A stretch of 64,000 bases of DNA from Rhizorhapis suberifaciens (GTDB lineage: Bacteria > Pseudomonadota > Alphaproteobacteria > Sphingomonadales > Sphingomonadaceae), in the NCBI RefSeq assembly GCF_014200045.1, contig NZ_JACHOV010000005.1, positions 1-64,000 on the forward strand. Direction: 5' to 3'. Under the pieces are notes generated by a model. That model had not been told where the DNA came from, did no database searches, and saw only the letters and a list, made by a program, of their open reading frames with translations. Each line of letters begins with the position of its first letter. Positions within the stretch are counted from its first letter, which is position 1. Of this stretch, positions 53,465 to 63,101 are shown in pieces. Position numbers and translations under genes: made by a program.

Positions 53465-54667
53465 ATGGGCATAGTCATGAAAGCTGATGGACCGGCGAGC
53501 GACTGGACCCTGAATGTGGGCGAAAATTGCGTTCACATGATCCTGTCGGAGGCTGAGATCGCGTCGGCCGACGTGCCTGTGGGCGACGTTGGTGGCTTCT
53601 CTGTGGCGCTGACCATGTTGGGCGCAGGCTCGGCCATACCGGGGGACCTGCTGGCAAAGGCCAAGGCCGTGGTTGTGGAGGTGCAGCCGGCCCTGGAAGC
53701 ATCCATGCGGCGGTTGACGAAGCTTCGGGCCGATTATCCGCAGCTTCCGATCATTGCCGCCGTGCGCAATGCGGAGCTTGCGGTGGTGCGCGTGCTGCTG
53801 AAGGCAGGCATCGAGGACGTGATCGCCCTGCCCCTCTCCGCACAGGAACTGGCGGCGGTGCTGACCGAAACGAAGGAGAGGATCGCCCATCTTCACGCCC
53901 ATCAGGCCAAATCGGGGCAGCTCATTTCAGTTATAAAAAGCGTCGGCGGGGTGGGCGCGACGACGCTGGCGACGCAGGCGGCCAGCCTGGAAGCGCGGCT
54001 CGGGCGGCAATCGGGGGAGCAGGTGTGCCTGTTCGACCTGGACGTGCAGTTCGGCAATGCCACAACCTTTCTTGGCCTGACGTCGCCCCTTACCCTGACG
54101 GACCTGCTGGAGGCCGGGAACCGCGTGGACGCGGACCTGCTTCGCTCGGTCACGCTGCAAACGCCGAGCGGCCTTCATCTGGTCCCAGCGCCTGAGGAAA
54201 TATTTCCGATAGAGGCGGTCAACCCGGAACAGATTTATCGCATTGTCGATCTTGCCACGCGGGAATTCGATACGGTGTGGCTGGACTTGCCCGGCAACTG
54301 GACCAACTGGTCGCTATCCCTTGTGGCGCGATCGCAAGTGGTGCTGCTGGTGGTGGAGATGACCATCCCCAGCCTGCGCCAGGCCCGGCGGCAATTGTCG
54401 CTGCTGCGCAGCCAGGAGATCTCCGGATCGCATATTCAGGTGGTCGCCAATCGGGTTGAAAAGAAGCTGTTCCGCTCCATCGGCCTTGATGAGGCGCAGG
54501 AAGCGCTGGGACATCCCATCGCCTTCACCATCGCCAATGACTTTCCGCTGGTGAATGCGGCGCTCGATCAGGGCGTGCTGATCGATGATTTCAAGGCGAA
54601 GAGCAAAGTTTCGAAGGATTTCCGCACCATCGTCGATGGCTGCAAGCAACTGCTGGGCGGGGAATAG
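53465..54667 (+). CDS. cpaE: Pilus localisation ATPase-like protein CpaE/TadZ
   Basis: 400 residues. An N-terminal receiver-like domain (residues 20-150) is followed by a ParA/MinD-like domain with SVIKSVGGVGATTLATQAAS in place of the Walker A; the signature Lys of MinD ATPases is replaced, as seen in some TadZ proteins. FDLDVQFGNATTFLGL is Walker-B-like. CpaE/TadZ marks the cell pole for pilus assembly. ATG 53,477 is an alternative start. Confidence 0.9.
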   Translation: MGIVMKADGPASDWTLNVGENCVHMILSEAEIASADVPVGDVGGFSVALTMLGAGSAIPGDLLAKAKAVVVEVQPALEASMRRLTKLRADYPQLPIIAAVRNAELAVVRVLLKAGIEDVIALPLSAQELAAVLTETKERIAHLHAHQAKSGQLISVIKSVGGVGATTLATQAASLEARLGRQSGEQVCLFDLDVQFGNATTFLGLTSPLTLTDLLEAGNRVDADLLRSVTLQTPSGLHLVPAPEEIFPIEAVNPEQIYRIVDLATREFDTVWLDLPGNWTNWSLSLVARSQVVLLVVEMTIPSLRQARRQLSLLRSQEISGSHIQVVANRVEKKLFRSIGLDEAQEALGHPIAFTIANDFPLVNAALDQGVLIDDFKAKSKVSKDFRTIVDGCKQLLGGE

Positions 54668-54670
54668 GCC

Positions 54671-56041
54671 ATGTGGCAAATCAACAGAAGCGGTTCAGTG
54701 CGCAAGATTGCAACGGGTGCCGAGCGCGTCAGCCTTGAAGGCGCGGACATTGCGGACGGCACTGTGGCCGACCGGAATACCGACCTGAAAGTCGAGCTGC
54801 ACAAGCGCCTTCTAGACCTCATCAACCTGTCGGCTTTGGACGGCATGTCGCGCCAGCAGGTCGAGGCGGAGGTAGGCGAAATCGTTCACGAACAGCTCGC
54901 GCTTCAAAAACACGCGTTGAACCATGAAGAGCGCAAGCGGCTGGTGTCCGACGTGCTCGATGAGTTGCTTGGACTCGGCCCCCTGGAACCGCTGCTGAAG
55001 GATCACAGCATTACCGATATTCTGGTCAATACACATGATCAGGTATTTGTTGAGCGGCACGGACGTCTGGAGGAAACCCCTACCCGCTTCAAGGATGAGC
55101 GGCACTTGCTGCGCATCATCCAGAAGATTGTAGCGGCAGTGGGTCGTCGGATCGATGAATCCTCGCCCTATGTGGACGCACGGCTGGCCGACGGCTCCCG
55201 CGTCAACGCCATCATTCCGCCGCTCGCAGTCGACGGGGCGCTGCTTTCCATTCGCAAGTTCGCAAAAGTACCGATCAGCATGGCGCGACTGGGCGAACTG
55301 GGCAGCGTTCCCGCGCCTATGGCTGAAGTGCTGAAGGCCGTTGTCGCGGCCCGGCGCAACATATTGATTTCAGGGGGCACGGGTTCGGGCAAGACCACGC
55401 TGCTGAACGCCATGTCGGCCTATATCGACGATGCCGAACGCATCGTCACCATCGAAGATTCGGCCGAATTACAGCTCCAGCAGCGGCACGTCGCGCGATT
55501 GGAAACGCGTCCGCCCAACATTGAGGGCAAGGGCGAGGTGACACAGCGCGATCTGGTCAAAAACGCCCTGCGTATGCGGCCCGACCGCATCATCGTAGGC
55601 GAGGTCCGCGCAGGTGAAGCCTTCGATATGCTGCAGGCGATGAATACCGGCCATGACGGGTCGATGACCACCGTTCACGCCAATACCCCACGCGATGCCC
55701 TTTCCCGCGTCGAGCAGATGATCGGCATGAGCGGGGTGGACATCTCTTCCCGGTCCGCGCGCGGCCAAATTGCTTCGGCCCTCAACGTCGTCGTGCAGGT
55801 GCAGCGTATTGCCGATGGGCGGCGCAAGCTAGTCAGCGTTTCGGAAATTACCGGAATGGAGGGTGAAGTCATCACCATGCAGGAAATCTTCCGTTTCCGA
55901 ATGACGGGCAGAAGCGAAGATGGGGCGGTACTTGGTCATTTCGAAGCGACCGGAATCCGCCCCAAATTCATGAACGAGCTGGCGGATCGGGGCATCTATT
56001 TGCCTGCCGAACTGTTCCGGCCTGACGCAAGGATCGAATGA
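54671..56041 (+). CDS. cpaF: Pilus assembly ATPase CpaF/TadA
   Basis: 456 residues of the type II/IV secretion ATPase family. Walker A GGTGSGKT is at 235-242, the Asp and His boxes lie around [20 protein letters not shown], and Walker B is in [20 protein letters not shown]. It forms a hexamer that powers Flp polymerisation through TadB and TadC. It follows cpaE by three bases. Confidence 0.95.
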   Translation: MWQINRSGSVRKIATGAERVSLEGADIADGTVADRNTDLKVELHKRLLDLINLSALDGMSRQQVEAEVGEIVHEQLALQKHALNHEERKRLVSDVLDELLGLGPLEPLLKDHSITDILVNTHDQVFVERHGRLEETPTRFKDERHLLRIIQKIVAAVGRRIDESSPYVDARLADGSRVNAIIPPLAVDGALLSIRKFAKVPISMARLGELGSVPAPMAEVLKAVVAARRNILISGGTGSGKTTLLNAMSAYIDDAERIVTIEDSAELQLQQRHVARLETRPPNIEGKGEVTQRDLVKNALRMRPDRIIVGEVRAGEAFDMLQAMNTGHDGSMTTVHANTPRDALSRVEQMIGMSGVDISSRSARGQIASALNVVVQVQRIADGRRKLVSVSEITGMEGEVITMQEIFRFRMTGRSEDGAVLGHFEATGIRPKFMNELADRGIYLPAELFRPDARIE

Positions 56042-56069
56042 AAATGGGTGGGGGGAACGACAATTTTCA

Positions 56070-56161
56070 CGTCATTCCCGCGAAAGCGGGAATCCAACTC
56101 GCCACAACCTCAGGCCTTGCGGCGGGAGAGCCTATGGGCGTCCGCTTCCGCGCGGATGACG
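56070..56161. repeat. Degenerate copy of the 90-bp palindromic element (cpaF-tadB gap)
   Basis: The left arm at 56,070-56,090 matches the arm in the lipoprotein gene at all but one of 21 positions (CGTCATTCCCGCGAAAGCGG). The right arm near 56,141-56,161 has diverged but still reads TCCGCTTCCGCGCGGATGAC. Length 92 bp. It lies between genes, so has no coding effect. Confidence 0.75.
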
Positions 56162-56186
56162 ACATTGGCGTCTGGGGGGCACAGTC

Positions 56187-57188
56187 ATGAACCCGATATT
56201 CATCCGCTTCCTGTTGCTGGTCCTGATCTTCGCCACGGTCATGCTGGCGGTGGAAGGGCTGGTGAGCTGGATCAGCCATCGGCACGGCACGGGACAGGCA
56301 ATCAACAAGCGCCTCAAAATGATCGCAAGCGGCATTGACCGTGGCGTCGTGCTGTCAAAGTTGCGCCGCGACCTGGGCGACGACCTGTTCCTTTCGCTGG
56401 GCCCCATCGGCAAGCTTGGCATGAAGATAGAGCGCATCCTGCACGCGACTGGCCTCGGCGTCCCCGCGCGCGTGGTGCTCGTCGGCATTATCGGCGCGAC
56501 GCTGATCATCTTCTTCTTCACCATCCTGTTGGCGGGCCTGAACGGCTATGAAATGGGTCTTGGCCTGATCCTGATGGTTGGGGCCTTTGCCTTTTGCCTG
56601 GGCATGGGATTGCCGCTGATGGTCCTGTCGCGTCTGGCGCAGAACCGGCGCAAGAAAATTCAGGATCAATTTCCAATCGCCTTGGACGTATTCGTCCGTG
56701 GTTTGCGCGCGGGGCATCCGATCGCGGCGGCGCTGGAACTGCTGACAGTTGAAATGCAGGACCCGATAGGCAGTGAGTTCGGGGTGGTGGTCGATGAGGT
56801 CACTTATGGCGCGGACCTTCGCGACGCGCTGCAACGCATGGCCGACCGCTGGGGCCTGGAAGACATGCACATGTTCGTCGTCTGCCTGTCGGTGCAAAGC
56901 GAAACGGGCGGCAATCTCGCGGAGATTCTGGAAAATCTGTCGCAGGTGATCCGTGAACGGGCGAACCTTTTCATGAAGGTGCGGGCGTTGAGTTCCGAAG
57001 GGCGGATGACAGCCATCATTTTGACCGCCTTGCCCGTCATGGCCTTTACCGGGCTCTTCCTTCTCAATCCCAAATTCTATCTCGATGTGGCCGGCGAGCG
57101 CGCTTTCATCATTGGGTTTGCCAGCTTGTTAGCGCTCTATGCCGTTGGGTTCATCACTATCCGCCGCATGATTGATTTGAAGGTATAA
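56187..57188 (+). CDS. tadB: Tad inner-membrane assembly protein TadB
   Basis: 333 residues with an N-terminal membrane segment (FIRFLLLVLIFATVMLAVEG), two central segments and a T2SF domain (IQDQFPIALDVFVRGLRAGH, EDMHMFVVCLSVQSETGGN), and two C-terminal segments. It forms the inner-membrane platform with TadC and is driven by CpaF. Confidence 0.93.
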   Translation: MNPIFIRFLLLVLIFATVMLAVEGLVSWISHRHGTGQAINKRLKMIASGIDRGVVLSKLRRDLGDDLFLSLGPIGKLGMKIERILHATGLGVPARVVLVGIIGATLIIFFFTILLAGLNGYEMGLGLILMVGAFAFCLGMGLPLMVLSRLAQNRRKKIQDQFPIALDVFVRGLRAGHPIAAALELLTVEMQDPIGSEFGVVVDEVTYGADLRDALQRMADRWGLEDMHMFVVCLSVQSETGGNLAEILENLSQVIRERANLFMKVRALSSEGRMTAIILTALPVMAFTGLFLLNPKFYLDVAGERAFIIGFASLLALYAVGFITIRRMIDLKV

Positions 57189-57191
57189 GCC

Positions 57192-58163
57192 ATGTTCGAC
57201 ATTGCACTGACCGGCTTTTCACGCATTGCCTTTCTCACCATCGTTTTTCTGGTGGTGATCATGATGGTGGTGCTGGTGAACAGCGTCGTCGTCAATCGCG
57301 CAGCCGTGCGGCGGCGGCTGGACAGCATTGCGGAAACCGGCGCGGCGGCGCTGGTTCAGGGCGGATCGCTACGGACGCAGAAAAGCAATAGCGCATGGGC
57401 GCGACTGGTAGACCAGATCGAAAAGCAAGGCATTTCGCTGGTCGATACGAACCAGGACAGCCTTCGCGCCAAAATGATCGCGGCGGGCTATACCTCGAAG
57501 GAAGCGCCACGGGTCTTTACGCTGGTCCGGTTGGTGACGACGCTGCTTTTCCCGGCCGTGCTGGTGTTCGCATCCCTCCTGAGCAATGAGCCGCCCAGCC
57601 TGATGAAGCTCTACATCTTCGGCGCGGGGCTGGCGGTGATGGGGCTGTATTTTCCCAACCTCTTCATATCGGCGAAAATTGCGCGGCGGCGGGAAGCCAT
57701 CATCAATGGCTTTCCTGATGCGCTGGACCTTATGCTGGTGTGCGTTGAAGCGGGGCTGGGACTTGAAGCTGCTTTCGATCGCGTCGGTCGCGAAATGTCG
57801 CTGCCGCAGCCCCTTGTGGCCGATATGCTGGGGGCGGTGGTTCTGGAAATGCGCGCGGGACGCGCCCGCGAAGAAGCGTTGCGGCGGATGGCGGATCGTA
57901 TCCAGGTGGATGAGATCAGGGCTTTCGCGACTTTGCTGATCCAATCGGAGAAGCTGGGTTCGAGCATTGGCCAGACGCTGCGCGTCTATGCCTCTGAAAT
58001 GCGCGAAAAGCGCCGCTTGCGGGCAGAAGAAAAAGCCCATCGGCTGCCAGTGCTGCTCTCCATTCCGCTGGTGACCTGCATGCTGCCGGTAATGATCGGC
58101 GTGCTGATGCTACCCGCCGTCATCCGCATCCTGCGCGATGTCATGCCTTATATGTCGCACTAA
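57192..58163 (+). CDS. tadC: Tad inner-membrane assembly protein TadC
   Basis: 323 residues, same family as TadB: N-terminal segment (IAFLTIVFLVVIMMVVLVNS), the T2SF domain (INGFPDALDLMLVCVEAGLG, IRAFATLLIQSEKLGSSIGQ) and a C-terminal membrane segment. It starts three bases after tadB and pairs with TadB in the inner-membrane platform. Confidence 0.93.
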   Translation: MFDIALTGFSRIAFLTIVFLVVIMMVVLVNSVVVNRAAVRRRLDSIAETGAAALVQGGSLRTQKSNSAWARLVDQIEKQGISLVDTNQDSLRAKMIAAGYTSKEAPRVFTLVRLVTTLLFPAVLVFASLLSNEPPSLMKLYIFGAGLAVMGLYFPNLFISAKIARRREAIINGFPDALDLMLVCVEAGLGLEAAFDRVGREMSLPQPLVADMLGAVVLEMRAGRAREEALRRMADRIQVDEIRAFATLLIQSEKLGSSIGQTLRVYASEMREKRRLRAEEKAHRLPVLLSIPLVTCMLPVMIGVLMLPAVIRILRDVMPYMSH

Positions 58164-58183
58164 AAGGGGAAGAGGGGGAACAA

Positions 58184-59338
58184 ATGAAGGCTTTTCTTCT
58201 TGGAGCATCCTTGGCCGTAATGGTGGCCGGGTGCGCGCAACGTGGCGAACTAAAAATAACCGCCGTGGGGGAGCAAGACGTCCAGCGAACTCCGGTCGAC
58301 CTTGCCAAGGCGCAACTGCTGCTCAGCCGTGGTGAATATGCCCTGGCGGTCGATGCCTATCGCAAAGCGGTGCGGCAGGATCCCGGCAGCGCCGTGGCAT
58401 ATAACGGCCTTGCCATTGCCTATGATCAGTTGGGCCGTCACGATCTGAGCCGCGAGAACTATGAGTTGGCGCTGGCTCACGCGCCGCTTGAAGCAAAATA
58501 TTACCGTAATCTCGCTCGATCGCTGGAACGGCAGGGTTTGAAGAGTGAGGCTGCCAAGGTTCTGGCGCAACTGGACAGCGGCGGGACCGCCAGACCCACG
58601 CCAAGCGCCATGCGCTCGCTCGCACAAATGGCCAGCGAAAAAGTCGTGGCCTTTGCCGAGGCGGCGACAGGTTTGGTCCGCCCGCATCTGGAGCGCCTGT
58701 CCATGGGCGAGGTGCTGTTGGAAACTGGAAAGGGGGAGACGGCGGTGCGGCCCGGCCGCTCAATCACCATAGCCATTCCGGAGGTGGTGACGGCGGAACC
58801 GGCGGAAACGACCCGCCAGAACGGCCACTCCATCACGGTGGCAATTCCTGAAGTTGTCGCCATAGACACCGCCAAAGCTGCCTCCGACATCGAACCAATC
58901 ATACAAACAGCGTCGTCAAAGGACATTCCTCTCGCGACTCTGGACTCTGGAGAAGCTCTTCACCCTCAGGAGAACCAGGCATCATTGCTCGTTGCCGCAG
59001 CGGCGGCTGATTCCGATAAGTTATTGAAGTTTGCCTTAACTGCGGCAACGGAAACACGGCCGACCTGTGCTCAGCCGCGCTGGGCTAGCGAATTCGATTT
59101 CGCTCCATCAGGTACGAGCATGAAGGTGTTCACCGGCGACTTCGAGTCAATCCGTCTCAGCCGGGGCATCGCCATCGATTTACCGCTTTTCTATCCTGCT
59201 TCGGCCAACCTCCCCGTGAAGGACGTACAGCCCACCGGTGCCTGTTCGCTTCAAATGGTGGACGCTGCTTCGGGTCATGACATCTTGCCCGGCCGACTAT
59301 GGTTCGGCTGGACCGTCGAAGCAGGCAGCCGCGTCTGA
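58184..59338 (+). CDS. tadD: TadD-like TPR lipoprotein
   Basis: 384 residues. The lipobox VAGC near residue 17 follows a short signal. TPR repeats (LLLSRGEYALAVDAYRKAVR, AYNGLAIAYDQLGRHDLSR, YYRNLARSLERQGLKSEAA) fill the first third. The rest is a low-complexity linker with repeated SITVAIPEV units and a C-terminal domain I do not recognise. TadD-type lipoproteins support outer-membrane secretin function. Confidence 0.85.
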   Translation: MKAFLLGASLAVMVAGCAQRGELKITAVGEQDVQRTPVDLAKAQLLLSRGEYALAVDAYRKAVRQDPGSAVAYNGLAIAYDQLGRHDLSRENYELALAHAPLEAKYYRNLARSLERQGLKSEAAKVLAQLDSGGTARPTPSAMRSLAQMASEKVVAFAEAATGLVRPHLERLSMGEVLLETGKGETAVRPGRSITIAIPEVVTAEPAETTRQNGHSITVAIPEVVAIDTAKAASDIEPIIQTASSKDIPLATLDSGEALHPQENQASLLVAAAAADSDKLLKFALTAATETRPTCAQPRWASEFDFAPSGTSMKVFTGDFESIRLSRGIAIDLPLFYPASANLPVKDVQPTGACSLQMVDAASGHDILPGRLWFGWTVEAGSRV

Positions 59339-60153
59339 TGCTAAGGTGTCTCGGCCTTGTTATAGCGGCTTCTTTGGCCTCGCCGCTGATGGCGCAGACA
59401 GCGCCCATGGATGACTATGCGCTGATCCAAAATGCCATCGAGGGGGGTCGGTTGATCCAGGCCCGTGCGATGCTCGCCAACCGCCGAATGATCGAGGGCG
59501 CCACCACCAGCACCGCGTTCGAGATTGCGCATGCCGAACTCGCACTGGCCGAACATCGCGATGCACAGGCGCTTGGGGCCTTTGCCGACATGGACCAGCG
59601 TGGCATTTCCGATTGCCGCGTGCACGCCGGATTTGGCACGGCGTTGCTGCGCCAACAAAGACCTGCCGAAGCCTTGGCTCACCTGAAGTCCGCCACGCAA
59701 AGCTGCCCCGATAACTGGCGTAACTGGAATGCTTTGGGGGTTGCTCTGGACCTGTCCGGCAACTGGCAGGAAAGCGCCAAAGTTTTTGAAACCGCCTTTC
59801 AGCTGACGGACGATAAAGCTGCGGTTATGAACAATTTCGGCTTCTCGCTCCTTTTGCAGAAACGCTTCATCGAGGCCATGCGCATGTTCGAACAGGCATC
59901 GCGCATGGAGCCCGCCAATGTCCGCTATGCCAATAACGCGGATATCGCGCGGACGATGGCGGGACAACCCTTGGCTACTTCCAATGCCGAAGATCCGGAC
60001 GATCAGGCACGGCGGCTGAACAATGCAGGTTATGCCTCGCTTCTGGCAGGCCGACGGGAGGAAGCCACCGCCTATTTCAGTCGTTCGCTGCATGCGAGCG
60101 ACAGCTTTTACCAGCGGGCGAGCGCCAACCTCTCCGCAGTTAGGGGAGAATAA
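59338..60153 (+). CDS. Exported TPR protein of the Tad locus
   Basis: 271 residues from ATG 59,338, which overlaps the previous stop by one base (TGATG). A signal peptide (LGLVIAASLASPLMAQTAP) precedes several TPR units (LGAFADMDQRGISDCRVHAG, LALNWNALGVALDL-like and NNFGFSLLLQKRFIEAMRMF). It is a second TPR partner to TadD, probably periplasmic, with a role in pilus assembly by location. Confidence 0.83.
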   Translation: MLRCLGLVIAASLASPLMAQTAPMDDYALIQNAIEGGRLIQARAMLANRRMIEGATTSTAFEIAHAELALAEHRDAQALGAFADMDQRGISDCRVHAGFGTALLRQQRPAEALAHLKSATQSCPDNWRNWNALGVALDLSGNWQESAKVFETAFQLTDDKAAVMNNFGFSLLLQKRFIEAMRMFEQASRMEPANVRYANNADIARTMAGQPLATSNAEDPDDQARRLNNAGYASLLAGRREEATAYFSRSLHASDSFYQRASANLSAVRGE

Positions 60154-60155
60154 GG

Positions 60156-60695
60156 ATGGCGTTGCAAATCATATTATATCTGCTGTCCGCGCTATTGGTG
60201 CTCGCGGCCTGTCAGGACGTCATGAAGCTGACCATCGCCAATGTTTTTCCGACATTGGTGGTCCTGCTGTTTCCCGCCTGGGTGGCGGTGGCGGGGCCGG
60301 AAGCCGACATATGGATGAATGGCGTCAATTTCCTGATCATCCTTGGCGTGGGCCTGGCGCTTTTTGCCATGCAGTGGTTGGGTGGCGGCGACGTGAAGCT
60401 GTTCGCTGCAGTGGCCCTTTGGTTTGATTTCGCCGGGATCGTGCCGCTCATTTTCTATGTCACCGCCACCGGCGCCGCGCTGACAATAATCCTGGCACTA
60501 GTCCGCCGGACGGTTCCGGCGGGCGTGCGGAGCAGGCTGGATTGGGCCATATTCGAGCGGCGGGGGCCAATTCCTTATGGGGTCGCCATCGCGATGGGCG
60601 CGATTCTGTGCATTTTCCTGCAAGGAGTGAATCCAAGCGGCAAGGTAAAAATGCCGAGCTACATCGCTGCCGGCCCATCGCTTCACGTCGAGTGA
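60156..60695 (+). CDS. cpaA: Prepilin peptidase CpaA/TadV (A24 family)
   Basis: 179 residues with five to six membrane segments. The two catalytic Asp are at 21 (CQDVMKLTIANVF) and 79 (LGGGDVKLFAA), the A24 pattern. It cleaves the Flp pilin and the pseudopilins before export. It starts three bases after the TPR gene and closes the operon. Confidence 0.93.
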   Translation: MALQIILYLLSALLVLAACQDVMKLTIANVFPTLVVLLFPAWVAVAGPEADIWMNGVNFLIILGVGLALFAMQWLGGGDVKLFAAVALWFDFAGIVPLIFYVTATGAALTIILALVRRTVPAGVRSRLDWAIFERRGPIPYGVAIAMGAILCIFLQGVNPSGKVKMPSYIAAGPSLHVE

Positions 60696-60734
60696 TGCGA
60701 CACTAACCTCACGGGATGTGCTCAAGTCCTGAAT

Positions 60735-61220
60735 TCACCTGATCCTGTAAAAAGCAGCGACCCGATCAAGCGCCAGGGTCAGCACAAGTTTTCCGGCGCG
60801 ACTGGGCCATTGCAGCGCCTTTTCCGCATGACCGATACCCTCGCCCGCGCAGACAACACGCCATAATATGTCCGAAAGACCTGGCCCCGCTTTATCGAGC
60901 GCGGCATGGAAACGCTCCCGAGCCGATAGCTGGGTGATGGTGGGATCAGGAGCGCTGGGCGCACCACGGCGGCCGCCCGATGGGGGCGAGAGGTCCCAGC
61001 GCATGGTCACGCGGGGTCCAAGTCCCGCCAATTCCCAATCGCGCCGCAGCGCTTCTCCGGCCAGGAACTGCCGATTGGTGAGTAGCTTGCGCGACCGCAG
61101 CCACACGAGCGGGGACTCACCCAAATGCACCATCACCTTGCGCGCAATGCCCCCGCCATCCTTCAACATCCGTTCGACATATTGGCCTTCACGCACCGCC
61201 GTTTCGCTCTTGCTCGCCAT
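60735..61220 (-). CDS. DUF6456 domain protein
   Basis: 161 residues, basic: RKVMVHLGESPLVWLRSRKL then LTNRQFLAGEALRRDWELAG, GPRVTMRWDLSPPSGGRRGA and ERFHAALDKAGPGLSDILWR, with LTLALDRVAAFYRI at the end. This is the DUF6456 pattern of Alphaproteobacteria; the function is unknown, and a helical nucleic-acid-associated role is plausible. Divergent from the XRE gene. Confidence 0.85.
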   Translation of the reverse strand: MASKSETAVREGQYVERMLKDGGGIARKVMVHLGESPLVWLRSRKLLTNRQFLAGEALRRDWELAGLGPRVTMRWDLSPPSGGRRGAPSAPDPTITQLSARERFHAALDKAGPGLSDILWRVVCAGEGIGHAEKALQWPSRAGKLVLTLALDRVAAFYRIR

Positions 61221-61310
61221 GAGATCTCCTTACGTTTGCCGAATCCGCACTTGCCACAGCGGCAAATATGTAGGAAAGCGTAAAACCGATTTGGTTATTT
61301 GGGACGCGAC

Positions 61311-61874
61311 ATGATCACCTGCATCCGCGAAATCCGAAAGGCAAAGGGGCTTACACTGGAAGATGTGGCGCAACGCTGCAGCCCGCCCACCACAGCCCAA
61401 ACCATCGGCCGGCTTGAAACCGGCACGCGCACTGTGTCTGTCGGATGGCTTAACCGGATCGCCGATGCGCTTGGTGTGCAATCGGCCGATCTCGTGCGCT
61501 TGCCCGATCAAAAAACCATACCGGTGGCTGCCTTGCTTGGTCAGAAGGGCGCTCATGCGCCGACCAAGCCCGCGGAGGTTATCCCTCCCCTTCCCGCACC
61601 CGGACTGGCGGCTATTCGGGTCACGAGCGGCGTGGGCGATTATCGAAGCGGCGATGAGATCTGGTGCGAACGTTTGCTCCCCGAGGCCTTCGTCCATGCG
61701 CTGAACCGGGATGTGCTGCTGCCCCGTCCTGCTGGCCGGTTCCTGTTCGGCCGCCTCGTAGGACGCGAGAATGGAAAGCTGCATGTGGTACCGCTGGGCG
61801 GCGGCATGCGGCAACAGGTGATCACCGATCCCGCCTGGATGGGCGTCGCGGTGAAGTTGGTGCGAGGGCTGTAA
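61311..61874 (+). CDS. XRE family transcriptional regulator
   Basis: 187 residues from ATG 61,311; an alternative ATG lies at 61,299. The N-terminal HTH_3 domain: CIREIRKAKGLTLEDVAQRC, TAQTIGRLETGTRTVSVGWL and RIADALGVQSADLV. The C-terminal half (residues 85-187) is a beta-rich domain of unknown ligand. It may regulate itself and the divergent gene. Its stop precedes the CTG start of the glycosyltransferase by two bases. Confidence 0.88.
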   Translation: MITCIREIRKAKGLTLEDVAQRCSPPTTAQTIGRLETGTRTVSVGWLNRIADALGVQSADLVRLPDQKTIPVAALLGQKGAHAPTKPAEVIPPLPAPGLAAIRVTSGVGDYRSGDEIWCERLLPEAFVHALNRDVLLPRPAGRFLFGRLVGRENGKLHVVPLGGGMRQQVITDPAWMGVAVKLVRGL

Positions 61875-61876
61875 AC

Positions 61877-63046
61877 CTGCGCGTACTGACCCTTTCGACG
61901 CTATTTCCGGACGCAAGCCGCCCCAATTTCGGAATATTTGTAGAGCGGCAGACACGGGAGCTTGCCGGTCGCCAAGGCGTCGAACTGGTTGTCGTGGCTC
62001 CGCTCGGACTTCCTCCCTGGCCACTGTCATCGTTCGGCCGCTATCGCGCGCTGGCCGCCCTTCCGCAGCAGGAAGAATGGTGCGGGCTTCAGGTCTATCG
62101 TCCGCGCTTTCCCATTCTGCCAGCAATCGGTGGCCGGTTTCATCCCGTCAGCATAGTTCGATCAGTCCTACCGCTCGTCAAAAGCCTGCATGCCGATCAT
62201 CCTTTTGACGTGATCGACGCCAGCTTCTTTTATCCGGACGGTCCAGCCGCCAAAATATTGGCAAATGCGCTCCGGCTTCCCTTTTCGATCAAGGCGAGGG
62301 GTGCGGACATCCACCATTGGGGGCAAAAGAAGTCGGCTGCTCCGATGATCAGGGAGGCTGCTGAGGCTGCGTCCGGGTTACTTGCGGTATCGTACGCCCT
62401 GAGAGACGACATGGCCGCGCTGGGCATGGAGGGTACGAAGATAAAGGTGCATTATACTGGTGTGGACCTCGATCGCTTCGTTCCAGCGCCCGACAGGACG
62501 GCGGCCAAAGCGGCACTCGGTCTTTCCGGTGACATTGTCATCAGCGTGGGCGCACTCATCCCCCGCAAGGGCCAGAACCTGTTGATCCGCGCGCTCCCTT
62601 TCCTACCCGATGTTTTTCTGTTGCTTGCGGGCGCAGGACCGGCGGATGCGCTGCGGAAGCTCGCAGAAGAGCAGGGCGTGGCGGAGCGTGTTCGTTTCCT
62701 GGGCAGCGTCCCTCACGACCAATTGCCCCAATATCTGGCCGCCGCGGACGTCATGGCGCTTCCCTCGGCTTCCGAAGGCTTGGCCAATGCCTGGGTCGAA
62801 GCACTGGCATGCGGCACGCCGATCGTAATCAGCAATGCTGGTGGGGCCAAGGAGCTGGTGAATGGGCGTGAAGCCGGCCGCATCGTAGATCGCGATCCGA
62901 GGGCCATAGCGGACGCTATCGGATCATTGTTGCGCGACCGCCCTGATCCGATGGCAGTGCGAAAGTGCGCGATGACCTTCACCTGGCAGGCAAATGGCGA
63001 CGCTCTGCTGGCGCATCTTGGCGAAATCATCGACCGCAGAACTTGA
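61877..63046 (+). CDS. GT4-family glycosyltransferase, probable CTG start
   Basis: 389 residues. The reading LRVLTLSTLFPDASRPNFGI then FVERQTRELAG aligns with the usual beginning MRVLTLSTLFPD of this family, so the CTG at 61,877 takes the place of the ATG; GAGGG lies 8 nt upstream and no ATG, GTG or TTG occurs nearby in frame. The protein has two Rossmann domains, with VISVGALIPRKGQNLLIRAL and the E-x7-E motif in PSASEGLANAWVEALACGTP. It transfers a sugar from a nucleotide donor, perhaps for capsule or lipopolysaccharide. Confidence 0.85.
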   Translation: MRVLTLSTLFPDASRPNFGIFVERQTRELAGRQGVELVVVAPLGLPPWPLSSFGRYRALAALPQQEEWCGLQVYRPRFPILPAIGGRFHPVSIVRSVLPLVKSLHADHPFDVIDASFFYPDGPAAKILANALRLPFSIKARGADIHHWGQKKSAAPMIREAAEAASGLLAVSYALRDDMAALGMEGTKIKVHYTGVDLDRFVPAPDRTAAKAALGLSGDIVISVGALIPRKGQNLLIRALPFLPDVFLLLAGAGPADALRKLAEEQGVAERVRFLGSVPHDQLPQYLAAADVMALPSASEGLANAWVEALACGTPIVISNAGGAKELVNGREAGRIVDRDPRAIADAIGSLLRDRPDPMAVRKCAMTFTWQANGDALLAHLGEIIDRRT

Positions 63047-63101
63047 CCCCTCTGCTTAGAGGCTCTTGTCAATATGTTCCCTATATGTTCTAATGCCATT
63101 C

